From: Erythrobacteraceae bacterium E2-1 Yellow Sea
GTDB taxonomy: Bacteria; Pseudomonadota; Alphaproteobacteria; Sphingomonadales; Sphingomonadaceae
Direction of reading: 5' to 3'
Assembly: GCA_014983025.1 (NCBI GenBank)
Contig: JADCLP010000001.1
Span: 682,001 to 746,000 of the forward strand
DNA length: 64,000 nt
In this document: piece after piece, positions 9,656-18,436 of the stretch
How positions within the stretch are numbered: the stretch's first letter is position 1
Layout of the letters: each line of letters begins with the position of its first letter
The notes under the pieces: generated by a model
What the model was told of the DNA's origin: nothing
Seen by the model: only the letters and a program-made list of their open reading frames with translations
Database searches by the model: none
Program-made: the position numbers and the translations under genes

Positions 9656-10240
9656 AAACCCAAGCTCCTTGTGTCTCAAAGAACCTGGCTCACCCTTCGA
9701 AAGGCAAGTGCCATTCTATGCCAGTAGCCAAGGTGTAGGAAATCGAAAACTTTCTTCTGAAATTCCGCGACTTACATCAATTTGGACCAGTTCGGCACAG
9801 TCAGGATTGCAGCTGGACCGAGCCTGGCACAGAAGCGGACACCTCCCGTTTGCGCCGGAATTGCGCCAGTTTTCAGGCGGCATCGCTGCGTACGGTGTGC
9901 TGGGTCAAGCCCATTCTCAAGTGCGCGTCAGTGACCAGGAAGTTCGCCCGACTTCACCTGCGAGAAATGCTTTTTGTTTCAACCGGATCGCGAAGCGCGG
10001 CGCGGCATTTGAGCGCCGAATGAGTTTGCATAATGGGACACATCCGCGTCAGATTTTTCCTGATTTGTTCCGAAATGGGGACCAAATAGCCATCAACAGA
10101 AGGACGACCTCTGCCTGCTGAGCCATCCCGCCTATTCCGATGTTGCGTTGGAGAAATAAGGGCGTATATGTTCCCTTTTTGTTCCTACCTATTGCAATGT
10201 GCCTCAGTGTGCTGCAAGGTGCTGCAAAAGGGGAACGCCG
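9656..10240. other. Intergenic region: mobilisation promoter side and left end of mini-island
   Basis: A 585-bp gap without a convincing gene. The part up to 9885 is upstream of the mobilisation operon and would be the natural place for its promoter and part of an oriT, though I see no nic consensus I can defend. The part after 9900 lies inside the mini-island and contains the upstream region of the ribbon-helix-helix gene. Confidence 0.4.
9886..9900 (+). repeat. Left 15-bp direct repeat, candidate attL of the mini-island
   Basis: CTGCGTACGGTGTGC occurs here and again, identically and in the same orientation, at 17774-17788, beside the upstream end of the tandem integrase genes. The two copies bracket about 7.9 kb holding the methylase/nuclease genes and both integrases. 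Attachment-site function is inferred from the exact repeat and its position next to the integrase. Confidence 0.65.
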
Positions 10241-10447
10241 ATGGCAGCCAAAAATCGAGTCACGGTCAATCTTGAGGACGAGGATTACGAAGCTCTCGTT
10301 GACGTTGCCACTAGAGCCGACCGCTCGATTGCATGGGTCGGAAGGCAAGCAATCGTGGAGTTCTTAGCGTCTCAAGAGCGGAAGGAAGTGCCCCTTCTCG
10401 CTACCGCGGGAACAGGCAACTCATTCCATGGAAAACCCAAGGGATGA
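10241..10447 (+). CDS. Ribbon-helix-helix (CopG-like) regulator of the restriction cluster
   Basis: A 68-residue protein. Residues 5-42 (RVTVNLEDEDYEALV, then ADRSIAWVGRQAIVEFL) match the beta-strand, helix, helix pattern of ribbon-helix-helix DNA-binding proteins. AAGGGG sits 7 nt before the ATG; upstream in-frame starts give an unlikely Cys-rich extension. Its stop overlaps the start of the methyltransferase gene (ATGA), which implies translational coupling. A role as the controller of the methylase operon is inferred from position; some CopG proteins are instead antitoxins. Confidence 0.75.
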   Translation: MAAKNRVTVNLEDEDYEALVDVATRADRSIAWVGRQAIVEFLASQERKEVPLLATAGTGNSFHGKPKG

Positions 10448-11346
10448 AGTATCTCGGCGGCGACATATACCAAGGTGATTGCCTCAAGGTGATGGCTGAC
10501 TTGCCCGATCAGTCAGTCGATCTGATCCTTTGCGATCTACCTTATGGGACCACGCAGAATAAGTGGGACAGCGTCATTCCGTTAGACGAGCTTTGGTCTC
10601 AATATCGAAGGATCATCAAGCCGAAAGGCGTGATAGCTTTGTCATCCCAAGGTATCTTCACAGCGCGCCTGATGCTGAGCAATGAGGCGTGGTTTAAGTA
10701 CAAATTCGTGTGGGTAAAAAGCAAGCCGACCAACTTTCTCAATGCTCGTCGCCAGCCCCTTCGGCAACACGAGGACATCTGCATTTTCTACGGCAGACAA
10801 CCTAATTACAGGCCTGTCATGTCGAAGGGTGAACCGTACGATAAGGGGACCCGCAAAGCGCAGTATACCGGAAGCTATGGGGACTTTAAGCCTGTCCAGG
10901 TGAAGAGTGACGGCGAGCGGTTTCCGACCGATACGCTTTACTGCAAGACAGCTGAAAGCGAAGCAGGCGGCCGAGTGTGGCACCCCACACAGAAGCCCGT
11001 TGCGTTGGGTCGTTACCTGATACGGATGTTCACTGGGCCGGGTGACGTTGTGTTGGACAACGCGTTCGGAAGCGGAAGCTTTTTGGTTGCCGCAGCGCTT
11101 GAGGGGCGGCGTTTCATCGGAATCGAAAAGAACGAGGAGGTCCACCTCTTCAAGGAAAAGCAAATTGACTACATCAAGGTCGCCAAGGAGCGGCTTGCAG
11201 AGGTTGAAGCAGCCATCAAAGCTAAGACCCCCGCACCGCCGTTATATTCGGCACTTCAACCTGCGGCACGAGCTGGTCAGCCAAACCGTCGGGGTATGGT
11301 TGACGTCGATGCGGTCATTAGAGACTCGGAGAAACTAACCGCGTGA
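10444..11346 (+). CDS. Beta-class DNA methyltransferase (N4-cytosine/N6-adenine)
   Basis: A 300-residue methyltransferase. The catalytic motif IV DLPY is at 31-34 and the SAM-binding FGSGSF at 208-213, followed by RRFIGIE. Motif IV preceding motif I is the circularly permuted beta-class order. The segment between, with RRQPLRQHEDICIFY near 100-120, would contain target recognition. DLPY instead of the usual DPPY is seen in many N6-adenine enzymes. The start at 10444 overlaps the regulator stop, and its own stop overlaps the next gene (GTGA), so three genes form one tightly coupled operon. Sequence specificity cannot be read from the protein. Confidence 0.88.
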   Translation: MKYLGGDIYQGDCLKVMADLPDQSVDLILCDLPYGTTQNKWDSVIPLDELWSQYRRIIKPKGVIALSSQGIFTARLMLSNEAWFKYKFVWVKSKPTNFLNARRQPLRQHEDICIFYGRQPNYRPVMSKGEPYDKGTRKAQYTGSYGDFKPVQVKSDGERFPTDTLYCKTAESEAGGRVWHPTQKPVALGRYLIRMFTGPGDVVLDNAFGSGSFLVAAALEGRRFIGIEKNEEVHLFKEKQIDYIKVAKERLAEVEAAIKAKTPAPPLYSALQPAARAGQPNRRGMVDVDAVIRDSEKLTA

Positions 11347-14063
11347 GTGGTCCCGCTGCTAACTACAATGAGCGTTCATGGGCGATTGATTTGATCGGCC
11401 ATATGAAGTTGCTCGCCGCCCGCGATAATCGTTCGATCAAAGATGCAGGCGGTGAGCAAACCGTCAAGGCGGAAGGGGGTAGCCTCTTCCCGGATGTCTT
11501 GCTTTTCGGCGATCGTTCAACCGCACGGATTCTGCAGGGTTGGGAATTGAAGATGCCCGATACGAGCATCGACGATTTCGAGTTCCGTGATAACGCGGAG
11601 ACCAAAGCGCGAGCTCTCGGCCTAGATAGTTTTCTGCTTTGGAACGTGTCGCATGCGCGGCTTTACACCCGCAACGATGAAACGGACGAGTTTGAAGCAG
11701 CGGAGCGTTGGGATGAACTCTCGGACATCAAGACCCGCGCTAGCGTGGCAAGCAGCCGAGGGCGGTGGGAAGCCTTAGCAGAGAAAATTTTCGGGCATCT
11801 GAATGACCTTTTTGACCGTGGGTCGCTGGAAGGTCGACAGTTTATCGACGCTTATCGCAGCGGTGGCGTAACATCTCTCATTATGGAAAATTCGGGGTTG
11901 GTAGCACAGGCGTTGACGAACGCCGCGCGCCGAGATTCTCGACTACGAGCCGAGATGACATTGTGGTGGGACCGATACCGGGCCGAATATGGCGAGGGCT
12001 CCAAAGAGCAGGTCTTAGCGCAAGCAGTTATATCCAATTGGATTGGGAAAATTCTATTCGGACACATCCTCAGAGAGAAGGATGTGCGCGCCCGGCGAGT
12101 TGCTGCGATTGATGAAGACACCACTCCTAGTGAAGCGCTCGACCTATTCCGGCAATTGTCCGAGGACTGCAATTTCTGGACGATATTCTCGGATAGCCTA
12201 GGGCTAAGTCTGGTGCCCACGCCGGTCTGGGACCAACTCTTACAGTTCCACAAATTGCTGTCCGACCTGCGGGTTGGTTCGGTAGACCAGGGGCAGCTCT
12301 CTGGAGTACTGGAAGCCACGGTCGAGGTGGCCGTTCGCAAACTTCGCGGGCAATATCCTACACCAATCGAGCTTGCGCGCCTCCTCACAAGCCTATGTAT
12401 TCGGAACACGGTGGAGGACCGGGTTCTCGATCCGTGCTGCGGAAGTGGGACGATTGCGCGCGCAGCAATCGAACAGAAGTTATCGGCGGGTGTCGATCCT
12501 GACCGGGTGGCTTCGACGGTTTTTGCAGGCGACCAAGATCCACAAGCGGTGCAGATCGCGACCTTCGCATTGGCAAAAGCGAGCCTGATGCATCAGCCGC
12601 TACGTATATTCCAAAGGGACGCTTTTTCTCTAGAACGCGAAACCGATCTTGACTTCCGTAATCCTACAAACGGCAATGTCTTTGCCGAACGCGTTGGCCA
12701 GTTTGACGCCATTACCAGCAACTTGCCCTTCGTAGCGCAGGCTGGGCGAAAGCAATATGGGAATGCCCTTGACCGTGTGGCTGCAAGCCTCGGCCAAGGT
12801 GGTGAAAGGTTCACTCGGCGCGCCGACGTTTCAGCATATTTGCCGTTCGCCTTACATCCGCTTTTGAATGGCAATGGGCGTCTTGGAATCATCATTACCA
12901 ATGCGTGGCTTGGTACAGATTGGGGCGACGATTTCTACTCGCTACTGGGACGCTACTATGATCTCAAGTGTGTGATCACGTCGGGCGCTGGACGCTGGTT
13001 TCAGAACAGCGAGGTTGTTACCAACATCCTGATTCTCGACAAGAAAGCTGATCCATCAACGCCCAGCGGCAATGTTAAGTACGTGGTCTTGACCCGACCG
13101 CTAGAAGAGCTTGCTGATGAGGAAGCGGTTGAGATCGCAGCGGCTCAAATTGAGCTAGGCCAGACGCAGAATGACACGATGACAATTCGCGAAGTCAGCC
13201 ACGCTGACCTCGCCCGGTATCGGCAATTCGGATTAGGCGGGAACGCGCAATTCGTCGACTGTGATTGGGTTCTAGACCTACCGCTGAGACCGCTGACCGA
13301 TCACTTCGCAATCCGGCGTGGAGAACGTCGGGGAATGAATGCGCTTTTCTACCCTGATGCTGGGCATGGCATCGAGGCGGAATACGTGAAACCGCTAGCA
13401 AAAGGACCGAGCGATTTCGCCCGACTGACAAGTCCCGCCGCAAAGGTGGCCTTCTCTTGTTCCCGATCCAAGGCGGAACTTGAAGCTCTGGGGCACAAGG
13501 GAGCACTAGCTTGGATCAAGCGATTCGAGACGCACGAAAACATTGCCAAGTTGAGCCGGAATGGCATGCATTGGTATGAGATGCGCGCGGACACGCTGAC
13601 CGATTTGGTGATGTTTATTGCTTATGGTGACCGTCTGTTTGTCGGTCGTGTTGATCCGCCGGCATTCGCAGATCAGCGTTTGGTGCGGCTTGACCCAGTT
13701 CGCGAGATCGACATCGATTTGATGCATGCGTTGCTCAACAGCACGATATCAATGTTCCTAATCGAAGGTATGGGGTTCGGGAGAGGCTTGGGTGCCTTGG
13801 ACTTGAACAAGGATCGCATTGAAAATTACATGCACTGCCTCGATCCGGGGAAACTCGATACGGCAGGCATTGAAGCGATCAAAGCGGCGTTCACGCCTCT
13901 TACTTCGCGCGATATTCTTGAGATTGCCGATGAGCTGGAGCAGGCAGATCGTCGTGAATTCGACCAGGCGGTGCTCAATGCCTTCCGACTAGATATCGAT
14001 CTGGACCGGATTTATGATGCCCTGCTCTCGCTTGCAGAAATCCGTCGCACGGCAAACGAATAG
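11343..14063 (+). CDS. N6-adenine DNA methylase with N-terminal PD-(D/E)xK-like domain (type IIG-like)
   Basis: A 906-residue protein. The N-terminus has Pro50-Asp51 followed by WELK at 67-70, which fits a PD-(D/E)xK nuclease fold. A helical linker leads to an N6-methylase core with DPCCGSGT at 363-370 (motif I) and NLPF at 460-463 (motif IV, usually NPPF/NPPY). The C-terminal 350 residues probably include a target-recognition domain. This is the architecture of type IIG single-chain restriction-modification enzymes. The start is GTG, overlapping the upstream methyltransferase stop by 4 nt. It ends 6 bp from the convergent PLD nuclease gene. It could instead act as a methylase only, with the PLD protein as nuclease. 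Confidence 0.82.
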   Translation: MSGPAANYNERSWAIDLIGHMKLLAARDNRSIKDAGGEQTVKAEGGSLFPDVLLFGDRSTARILQGWELKMPDTSIDDFEFRDNAETKARALGLDSFLLWNVSHARLYTRNDETDEFEAAERWDELSDIKTRASVASSRGRWEALAEKIFGHLNDLFDRGSLEGRQFIDAYRSGGVTSLIMENSGLVAQALTNAARRDSRLRAEMTLWWDRYRAEYGEGSKEQVLAQAVISNWIGKILFGHILREKDVRARRVAAIDEDTTPSEALDLFRQLSEDCNFWTIFSDSLGLSLVPTPVWDQLLQFHKLLSDLRVGSVDQGQLSGVLEATVEVAVRKLRGQYPTPIELARLLTSLCIRNTVEDRVLDPCCGSGTIARAAIEQKLSAGVDPDRVASTVFAGDQDPQAVQIATFALAKASLMHQPLRIFQRDAFSLERETDLDFRNPTNGNVFAERVGQFDAITSNLPFVAQAGRKQYGNALDRVAASLGQGGERFTRRADVSAYLPFALHPLLNGNGRLGIIITNAWLGTDWGDDFYSLLGRYYDLKCVITSGAGRWFQNSEVVTNILILDKKADPSTPSGNVKYVVLTRPLEELADEEAVEIAAAQIELGQTQNDTMTIREVSHADLARYRQFGLGGNAQFVDCDWVLDLPLRPLTDHFAIRRGERRGMNALFYPDAGHGIEAEYVKPLAKGPSDFARLTSPAAKVAFSCSRSKAELEALGHKGALAWIKRFETHENIAKLSRNGMHWYEMRADTLTDLVMFIAYGDRLFVGRVDPPAFADQRLVRLDPVREIDIDLMHALLNSTISMFLIEGMGFGRGLGALDLNKDRIENYMHCLDPGKLDTAGIEAIKAAFTPLTSRDILEIADELEQADRREFDQAVLNAFRLDIDLDRIYDALLSLAEIRRTANE

Positions 14064-14069
14064 TACGGA

Positions 14070-15131
14070 TCAAATATAACCGAATCGTCGCCCGCTGGGC
14101 CCATTTCTCGTCACAAACTGGGCATCAATGCCCTTCGATTGTTTAACAATACTTTTGAATTCTTGGCTCGTGATTTTGAGCAACTGCATATTGAATTTCT
14201 TAGTTCCAGGAAGTTTCCGGAAAACGATTGCAAGATCGGAACGGTTCGCTCCTGATGCAGGCCTCGTTGTTGTTCTGTTGACTGCGGATTGGATGGACGC
14301 CGAATTGAGCATCAGGCGCCACATGTCGTTCTGCACCCGTTTCGTGAAAACGAGCGCGTGCTCCTGTCCATCAACAGTGACGAACTTTCTCTTTTCCGGT
14401 GAAGCACTCAACGCAAAGTAGGGCATCATTGCCTTTGGGAACTCAAGGTCGCGCCCGCCAGCATTTGCGCTACCGACTTCGAGCCAAGCGATAGTTGCGC
14501 TTTTCGGACTGCCATCAAACGTAGGTTCTTCGCCTACAACCTCGTGGGGATCAGGTTCAGGTGGAGCGGCTCCAATGTCAGCAACCTTCTTTCGTTGCTT
14601 CTTCGCCTTTTTGAACAGTTCCTTGTAGTCTGTAAGCTCCTGGACGGAGGGAGAGTGACCCAAGTTCCACATCTCCCGCCATTGCTTCTTAAGGGCGTTG
14701 GCTTCCTTTGCAGCCTCGGCGGTCAGTATCACGGCAACTTCACCATTCTTGCGGAGACCGTTTACCGTCATGTTTCCCGAGCCAATGGCGGCAGCAGCAT
14801 TGCTCTTTTCGCTCGAAGACCAAAGGAGATACATCTTGGGGTGAAATCTGCATGATGGTGTAAGCTTCACAACACGCAGTTCGCTACCGGGCAACTGCTC
14901 TATGTACTCCAGCGCTTCTGGCTGGCTGATCGCGTCGTCTAGACCGACTACCCATCTTGATACTTGCGGGATGCCACCCACCGCCAAGGCGAGCGCTTTC
15001 ACGCCGGGTAAGGTGGCGTACGCAACGGCGACATCCAGACGGTCGAAATTTCCCGCCGCGCTGGCAACGGTTAAGGCCTTACCCAGCGTTTGGTCTGCCG
15101 CTCCACCCTGCGAGATCAGCGTCCACTTCAA
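14070..15131 (-). CDS. PLD-family endonuclease-like protein of the restriction cluster
   Basis: A 353-residue protein. His97-x-Lys99 in RFHPKMYLLW, then GSGN at 117-120 and Glu131 in KNGEV form the HxK(x)nN(x)nE/D signature of phospholipase D-like nucleases such as the BfiI/NgoFVII restriction enzymes. Only one HxK is seen, so a homodimer would be needed for a complete active site. A Lys-rich segment at about 175-195 may contact DNA. The gene is convergent with the methylase operon, separated by 6 bp. The start is a weak TTG at 15131 with no clear ribosome site; the frame is open for about 85 nt upstream without an ATG or GTG. Confidence 0.75.
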   Translation of the reverse strand: MKWTLISQGGAADQTLGKALTVASAAGNFDRLDVAVAYATLPGVKALALAVGGIPQVSRWVVGLDDAISQPEALEYIEQLPGSELRVVKLTPSCRFHPKMYLLWSSSEKSNAAAAIGSGNMTVNGLRKNGEVAVILTAEAAKEANALKKQWREMWNLGHSPSVQELTDYKELFKKAKKQRKKVADIGAAPPEPDPHEVVGEEPTFDGSPKSATIAWLEVGSANAGGRDLEFPKAMMPYFALSASPEKRKFVTVDGQEHALVFTKRVQNDMWRLMLNSASIQSAVNRTTTRPASGANRSDLAIVFRKLPGTKKFNMQLLKITSQEFKSIVKQSKGIDAQFVTRNGPSGRRFGYI

Positions 15132-15251
15132 CGCAGACCGCCAAGAATGTGTGTGATCGAATACCCAGTCATTGATGCACCCCCTCGAAACGCAGGATGC
15201 ACATGAAAATTGAGAAGTCTACAGCACGACGCTTATTCGTGCGTCACGAAG

Positions 15252-16448
15252 TCATTGAAGAGCCTGAGCAATAGCATCACCAATCTGCTGAACCGCTTCG
15301 AGCAAGTGACCGTCATCAAGGTGAGCATACCGGGCCGTGGTCTGCACATTGGCGTGACCAAGTAGGCGGCCGATCATCGGCAGCGTTTCCTTGTTCATCG
15401 CTGCGTGGCTGGCGAAGGTGTGGCGCAGGTCGTGGATGCGAACGCCGGGTAGTCCTGCCTCGTCCCTGACCCTACGCCAGAAACCATTCACACAACGAAG
15501 CGGCTTGCGGTAGCCGTAATTCCAGAACGGATATGGAATCCTCTCGAATCGCGGTAGCGCGGCGATCACTTCGCGGGCTGCCGAGCCGAGCCATACAGTT
15601 CGTGGTCCGGTCTTGCTGTCGCGCAAGTGCAGTCGGTTGCCCTTGATGTCGCTCCATTCCAGCGTGAGGATTTCGCTCTTCCGGCAACCTGTCAGCAGTA
15701 GAAGCGTGATGGCCGCGCCCGCGCATTGCTTCGTGCGATCATCTGATGATCGCAGCTTCGCCAACTCGGCACCCAGACGGGCCAGCTCATCATTGGTCAG
15801 GAAGCGCTCGCACTGGCGCTTGCGGTTGGGCCGGACGGAGCGGCACGGGTTGGTGTTTTCGAGCCGGTAGCCCCATTCCTCGGCCTTGTTCAGCATGTGC
15901 TTGAGGATTTCGAAGGTCCGGTTCGATGCTCCCGGCCCGGTCCGATTGTTGAGGTCCGCAAACCAGCTCGTCACATGGCCCTCGTTCAGCTCATCGATGT
16001 AGACGCCAGCAAAGGCGTCATCGAAATAGCGGCGGCGGTAGCCGGTGTGCGTTTCCAAGGTGGATGCTTTCCAGCGTGGCGCCCAACGATCCCAGTATTC
16101 GCTCACGAAGTCGGCGAAGCTCGGCGCGGACCGAATGCGCTGACGTTCGGTTGCCGGATTGCGACCGACCTGCGCGTAAGCAATGACTCGGCGCGCGACC
16201 ATCTGGGCCTGGTAGCGAGTCAGGACCGAAGCTGGCCCGATTGTGACCGTGCGCATACGGCCTGCCATGCGGGTCTGGACGATGTAAACGTTGCGACCGC
16301 TCGGATAGTGTCGGATACCAAACCCGTGTTCGACGCCCAACCAGGTCGTTGTACGCGCCTTGCCTTTGGGAACGAGCTTGAAGTTGACGGTTGCCCCGAC
16401 CTCGGCAAGCGCCTCCTCGACGATCCGCTTGAGACTGGCGGCTGTCAT
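15252..16448 (-). CDS. Tyrosine recombinase/integrase, second of a tandem pair
   Basis: A 398-residue phage-type integrase. It shows an N-terminal arm-binding region (GFGIRHYPSGRNVYIV), a core-binding domain at about 110-200, and a catalytic domain with the Arg of TGCRKSEIL, HDLRHTFAS, LLGHANVQTT and Tyr of TARYAHL. All catalytic residues appear present. Its ATG overlaps the end of the upstream integrase by 4 nt, so the two are co-translated and probably act together on the same attachment sites. Confidence 0.93.
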   Translation of the reverse strand: MTAASLKRIVEEALAEVGATVNFKLVPKGKARTTTWLGVEHGFGIRHYPSGRNVYIVQTRMAGRMRTVTIGPASVLTRYQAQMVARRVIAYAQVGRNPATERQRIRSAPSFADFVSEYWDRWAPRWKASTLETHTGYRRRYFDDAFAGVYIDELNEGHVTSWFADLNNRTGPGASNRTFEILKHMLNKAEEWGYRLENTNPCRSVRPNRKRQCERFLTNDELARLGAELAKLRSSDDRTKQCAGAAITLLLLTGCRKSEILTLEWSDIKGNRLHLRDSKTGPRTVWLGSAAREVIAALPRFERIPYPFWNYGYRKPLRCVNGFWRRVRDEAGLPGVRIHDLRHTFASHAAMNKETLPMIGRLLGHANVQTTARYAHLDDGHLLEAVQQIGDAIAQALQ

Positions 16449-17617
16449 GGCCTGAGGCCAATCGCTTGCGCCAGCGAGCCGGAAACCCGCTCGGCGGCTT
16501 CGCCGATCACGTCATCGGACAGGTGGGCATATTTAGCGGTCGTCTCGACCAGCTTGTGGCCCAGCAGTTTCCCGATGGTCGACAAGGGCACGTTGTCCAT
16601 GATCGCGGTCGAAGCGAAGCTGTGGCGCAGATCATGGATGCGAACGTCAGGCAAAGCGCAACGTCGCCGGAAATCGTACCACCAGGTATCAAAGTTCAGC
16701 GGGCGTTGTCCGCTCCGGTTCGGGAACACAAGTTTGCTGTCATCACGCCGCTCGATCCCTGCGAGGACATCCTGAGCTTGTGAATTGAGCCAAATGACCT
16801 TGGGACCCGTCTTGCTGTCTGGCAGCCGCAGTCGGGGCGGCTTCACCCACTCCCAGCGCAGATTCTTGATCTCGCCCACGCGTGCACCAGTGAACAAGAG
16901 CAGGCGAGCGATTGCGACCTCTGCCGGTCGGTCTGCCTCAGCCTCACACAATGCCGCTCCGATCCGGCGATACTCGGCGGGCGTCAAATAGCGCTCAACG
17001 CTTTGCCGCTTGTAGCGCGGCATCCCACGGCAAGGGTTCGAACCTAGCCGACGCATCTTGAGCGCTTCGGCATATTTGAACAGCGCGGACAGCACGGGCA
17101 CTGCGCGGTTGAACTTCACCTCGCTCTCTCCCGCGCATCCGTCGCGCCAGCGGTGGATGTCTGGTGGGAGGATGTCCGCCACGCGCGTGTCGCCAAACGT
17201 AGGCTTAATATCGAGCCGCCACGCATCCCAATTTCGTTTCGTGGTCGAGGGCTTCCAGACGCGGGATAGATCATCCCAATAGGCTTCAACGAAGTCGTTC
17301 ATCGTCGGTGTGGCCTTCACCACTGCGCGCTTAGGCAATCCGTCGAGCGCGGCTTCGGCAAGAATGCGGCGAGCTTGCGCCCTTGCCAGTCCTGCTTCAA
17401 GTTCGTCGGTCCGGCCAAGGGTGATGCGGCGATGCTTTCCGCGATGCCGCAAGCGAACGAACCAGAAGTAGTTCCCGCTCGGCCTTACGCGCAAGCCGAA
17501 GCCCGCAAGCTCGGTGTCCCAGATGCAGTATTCGCGTTCGCGCAGCGGCAATTTGCGGCGAGCGAAATTGCCATCGAGAAGTGCTCTGCGCGCAGACCTT
17601 TGACGGTTGGGGACCAT
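16445..17617 (-). CDS. Tyrosine recombinase/integrase, first of a tandem pair
   Basis: A complete catalytic domain is visible: FTGARVGEI with the first Arg, HDLRHSFAS, LLGHKLVETT and the Tyr of TAKYAHL, preceded by a DUF4102-like arm domain (TELAGFGLRVRPSG). I place the start at ATG 17617, with GAGGG about 12 nt upstream, giving 390 residues. The frame continues to a TTG at 17758, which would add 47 poorly conserved-looking residues. The candidate attachment site at 17774 lies just upstream, the usual arrangement for an integrase. It overlaps the second integrase by 4 nt. Confidence 0.88.
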   Translation of the reverse strand: MVPNRQRSARRALLDGNFARRKLPLREREYCIWDTELAGFGLRVRPSGNYFWFVRLRHRGKHRRITLGRTDELEAGLARAQARRILAEAALDGLPKRAVVKATPTMNDFVEAYWDDLSRVWKPSTTKRNWDAWRLDIKPTFGDTRVADILPPDIHRWRDGCAGESEVKFNRAVPVLSALFKYAEALKMRRLGSNPCRGMPRYKRQSVERYLTPAEYRRIGAALCEAEADRPAEVAIARLLLFTGARVGEIKNLRWEWVKPPRLRLPDSKTGPKVIWLNSQAQDVLAGIERRDDSKLVFPNRSGQRPLNFDTWWYDFRRRCALPDVRIHDLRHSFASTAIMDNVPLSTIGKLLGHKLVETTAKYAHLSDDVIGEAAERVSGSLAQAIGLRP

Positions 17618-17773
17618 ATGGCATTCGCCCTCATGCAAACTGCCCCCAGAACCCTTGGAAATACTGTCATTTGCGGGGACCGGGCGGCATTCAACAGCGC
17701 CCTCTCTGCCGAGCACCTTGAGCGTATCGCGCACTGATTTTATTGCACTTTTTCCCAAAACATAGCAGTGCTA

Positions 17774-17788
17774 CTGCGTACGGTGTGC
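17774..17788 (+). repeat. Right 15-bp direct repeat, candidate attR of the mini-island
   Basis: This is the second identical copy of CTGCGTACGGTGTGC. It lies 157 bp upstream of the preferred integrase start (16 bp upstream of the alternative TTG). The preceding bases GCAGT-GCT-ACTGC add a local dyad that overlaps the repeat, which would suit a recombinase core site. Confidence 0.65.
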
Positions 17789-17848
17789 CATCCCTCTACA
17801 ATTGCGCGGGCCGACCCAGAAATGATTGCGGCTCTCTGATCGTGGGGC

Positions 17849-17865
17849 TTGGCAATCCTTGCCAA
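17849..17865. promoter_or_regulatory. TTGGCAA inverted repeat in the candidate oriT/mob region
   Basis: TTGGCAA-TCC-TTGCCAA is a perfect 7-bp inverted repeat with a 3-nt spacer. Before the mini-island inserted, this sequence would have lain a few hundred bp upstream of the mobilisation operon. It may be an operator or part of an oriT; neither can be decided from sequence alone. Confidence 0.3.
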
Positions 17866-18167
17866 AGGAGCGTGAGCAACCTTTCGCACGAACCGGTGCC
17901 TGCGAGCGGTCATGTCGAAGCTACACCCTCAACAAGAGGCAGCACCTGCGCAAGAGGGACCGGCAAAGGACCAAGTGTGAAGCGGCGGGAACGGGACCTG
18001 TCGGTCCTGCCGCGCGCGCTGGTCCGACCCGGTCGCGGTGCGCAAGTGCGTGCGGGGCCCGGAACAAAGACACCGCGCCCGCAGGAGCACCGCCGCAGGT
18101 GGTGCGGGACCGAGCGCGTCACCAGCCCCGCTCCACATCCCGCCCTCCTCTTCCACCAGCGAACACG

Positions 18168-18202
18168 AAAAAAGGGCAGGAACCGTCACCGGCTCCCGCC
18201 CT
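18168..18202 (-). terminator. Rho-independent terminator after the 73-residue gene
   Basis: On the minus strand a 13-bp stem (two mismatches) with a 4-nt loop is followed directly by six T residues. It starts 10 bp after the stop of the gene ending at 18212. Stem, loop and T-run are all visible. Confidence 0.75.
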
Positions 18203-18211
18203 ATTGGACGC

Positions 18212-18433
18212 TCAGAACTCGTCGAGCATTGCGCCATGCACCGTGTGCACCACACGGCTGGCCAGATGTGCTGGCAAGGCGTTGTAGTCACCTTCGTCGA
18301 GAGCGAAGTATCCAAGGTCGTCATCCTCGACGACGTGCTGGTCGAAGAAACTGTGCAAGGCCCGCTGTTCGGCAGTGGCGAGTGCTTCAAAGTAGCTGTT
18401 CGAATTCGATTCAATATTGCCAAGTGTAGTCAT
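18212..18433 (-). CDS. Conserved hypothetical acidic protein, 73 aa
   Basis: A 73-residue acidic protein (EDDDLGYFALDEGDYNALP) with no membrane segment or recognised domain. The start at 18433 has AGGAGG 5 nt upstream in the context CATCAGGAGG, shared with other genes of this element. It has its own leader hairpin and its own terminator, so it is probably a monocistronic unit. Function unknown. Confidence 0.7.
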   Translation of the reverse strand: MTTLGNIESNSNSYFEALATAEQRALHSFFDQHVVEDDDLGYFALDEGDYNALPAHLASRVVHTVHGAMLDEF

Positions 18434-18436
18434 GAT

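Larger units (their letters stand above)
17618..18211. other. Intergenic region: right end of mini-island and GC-rich spacer
   Basis: This gap contains the possible N-terminal extension of the integrase, the right direct repeat (17774), a TTGGCAA dyad (17849) and a GC-rich spacer up to a minus-strand terminator (18168). Long open frames across 17740-18430 on both strands are Arg-, Pro- and Cys-rich and have no plausible start or family, so I treat them as noncoding. GGACC and GGTCC arms at 17994-18007 form a short dyad also seen at 21473. Confidence 0.4.

Noticed and set aside
15252-17617. RIT-type (recombinase in trio) element
   Set aside because: Only two tyrosine recombinases are present. 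No third recombinase gene or terminal inverted repeat set was found around them.
17743-18429. Plus-strand frames in the GC-rich spacer after the integrases
   Set aside because: The translations are Arg/Pro/Cys-rich, change frame without pattern and overlap a terminator and a real minus-strand gene.
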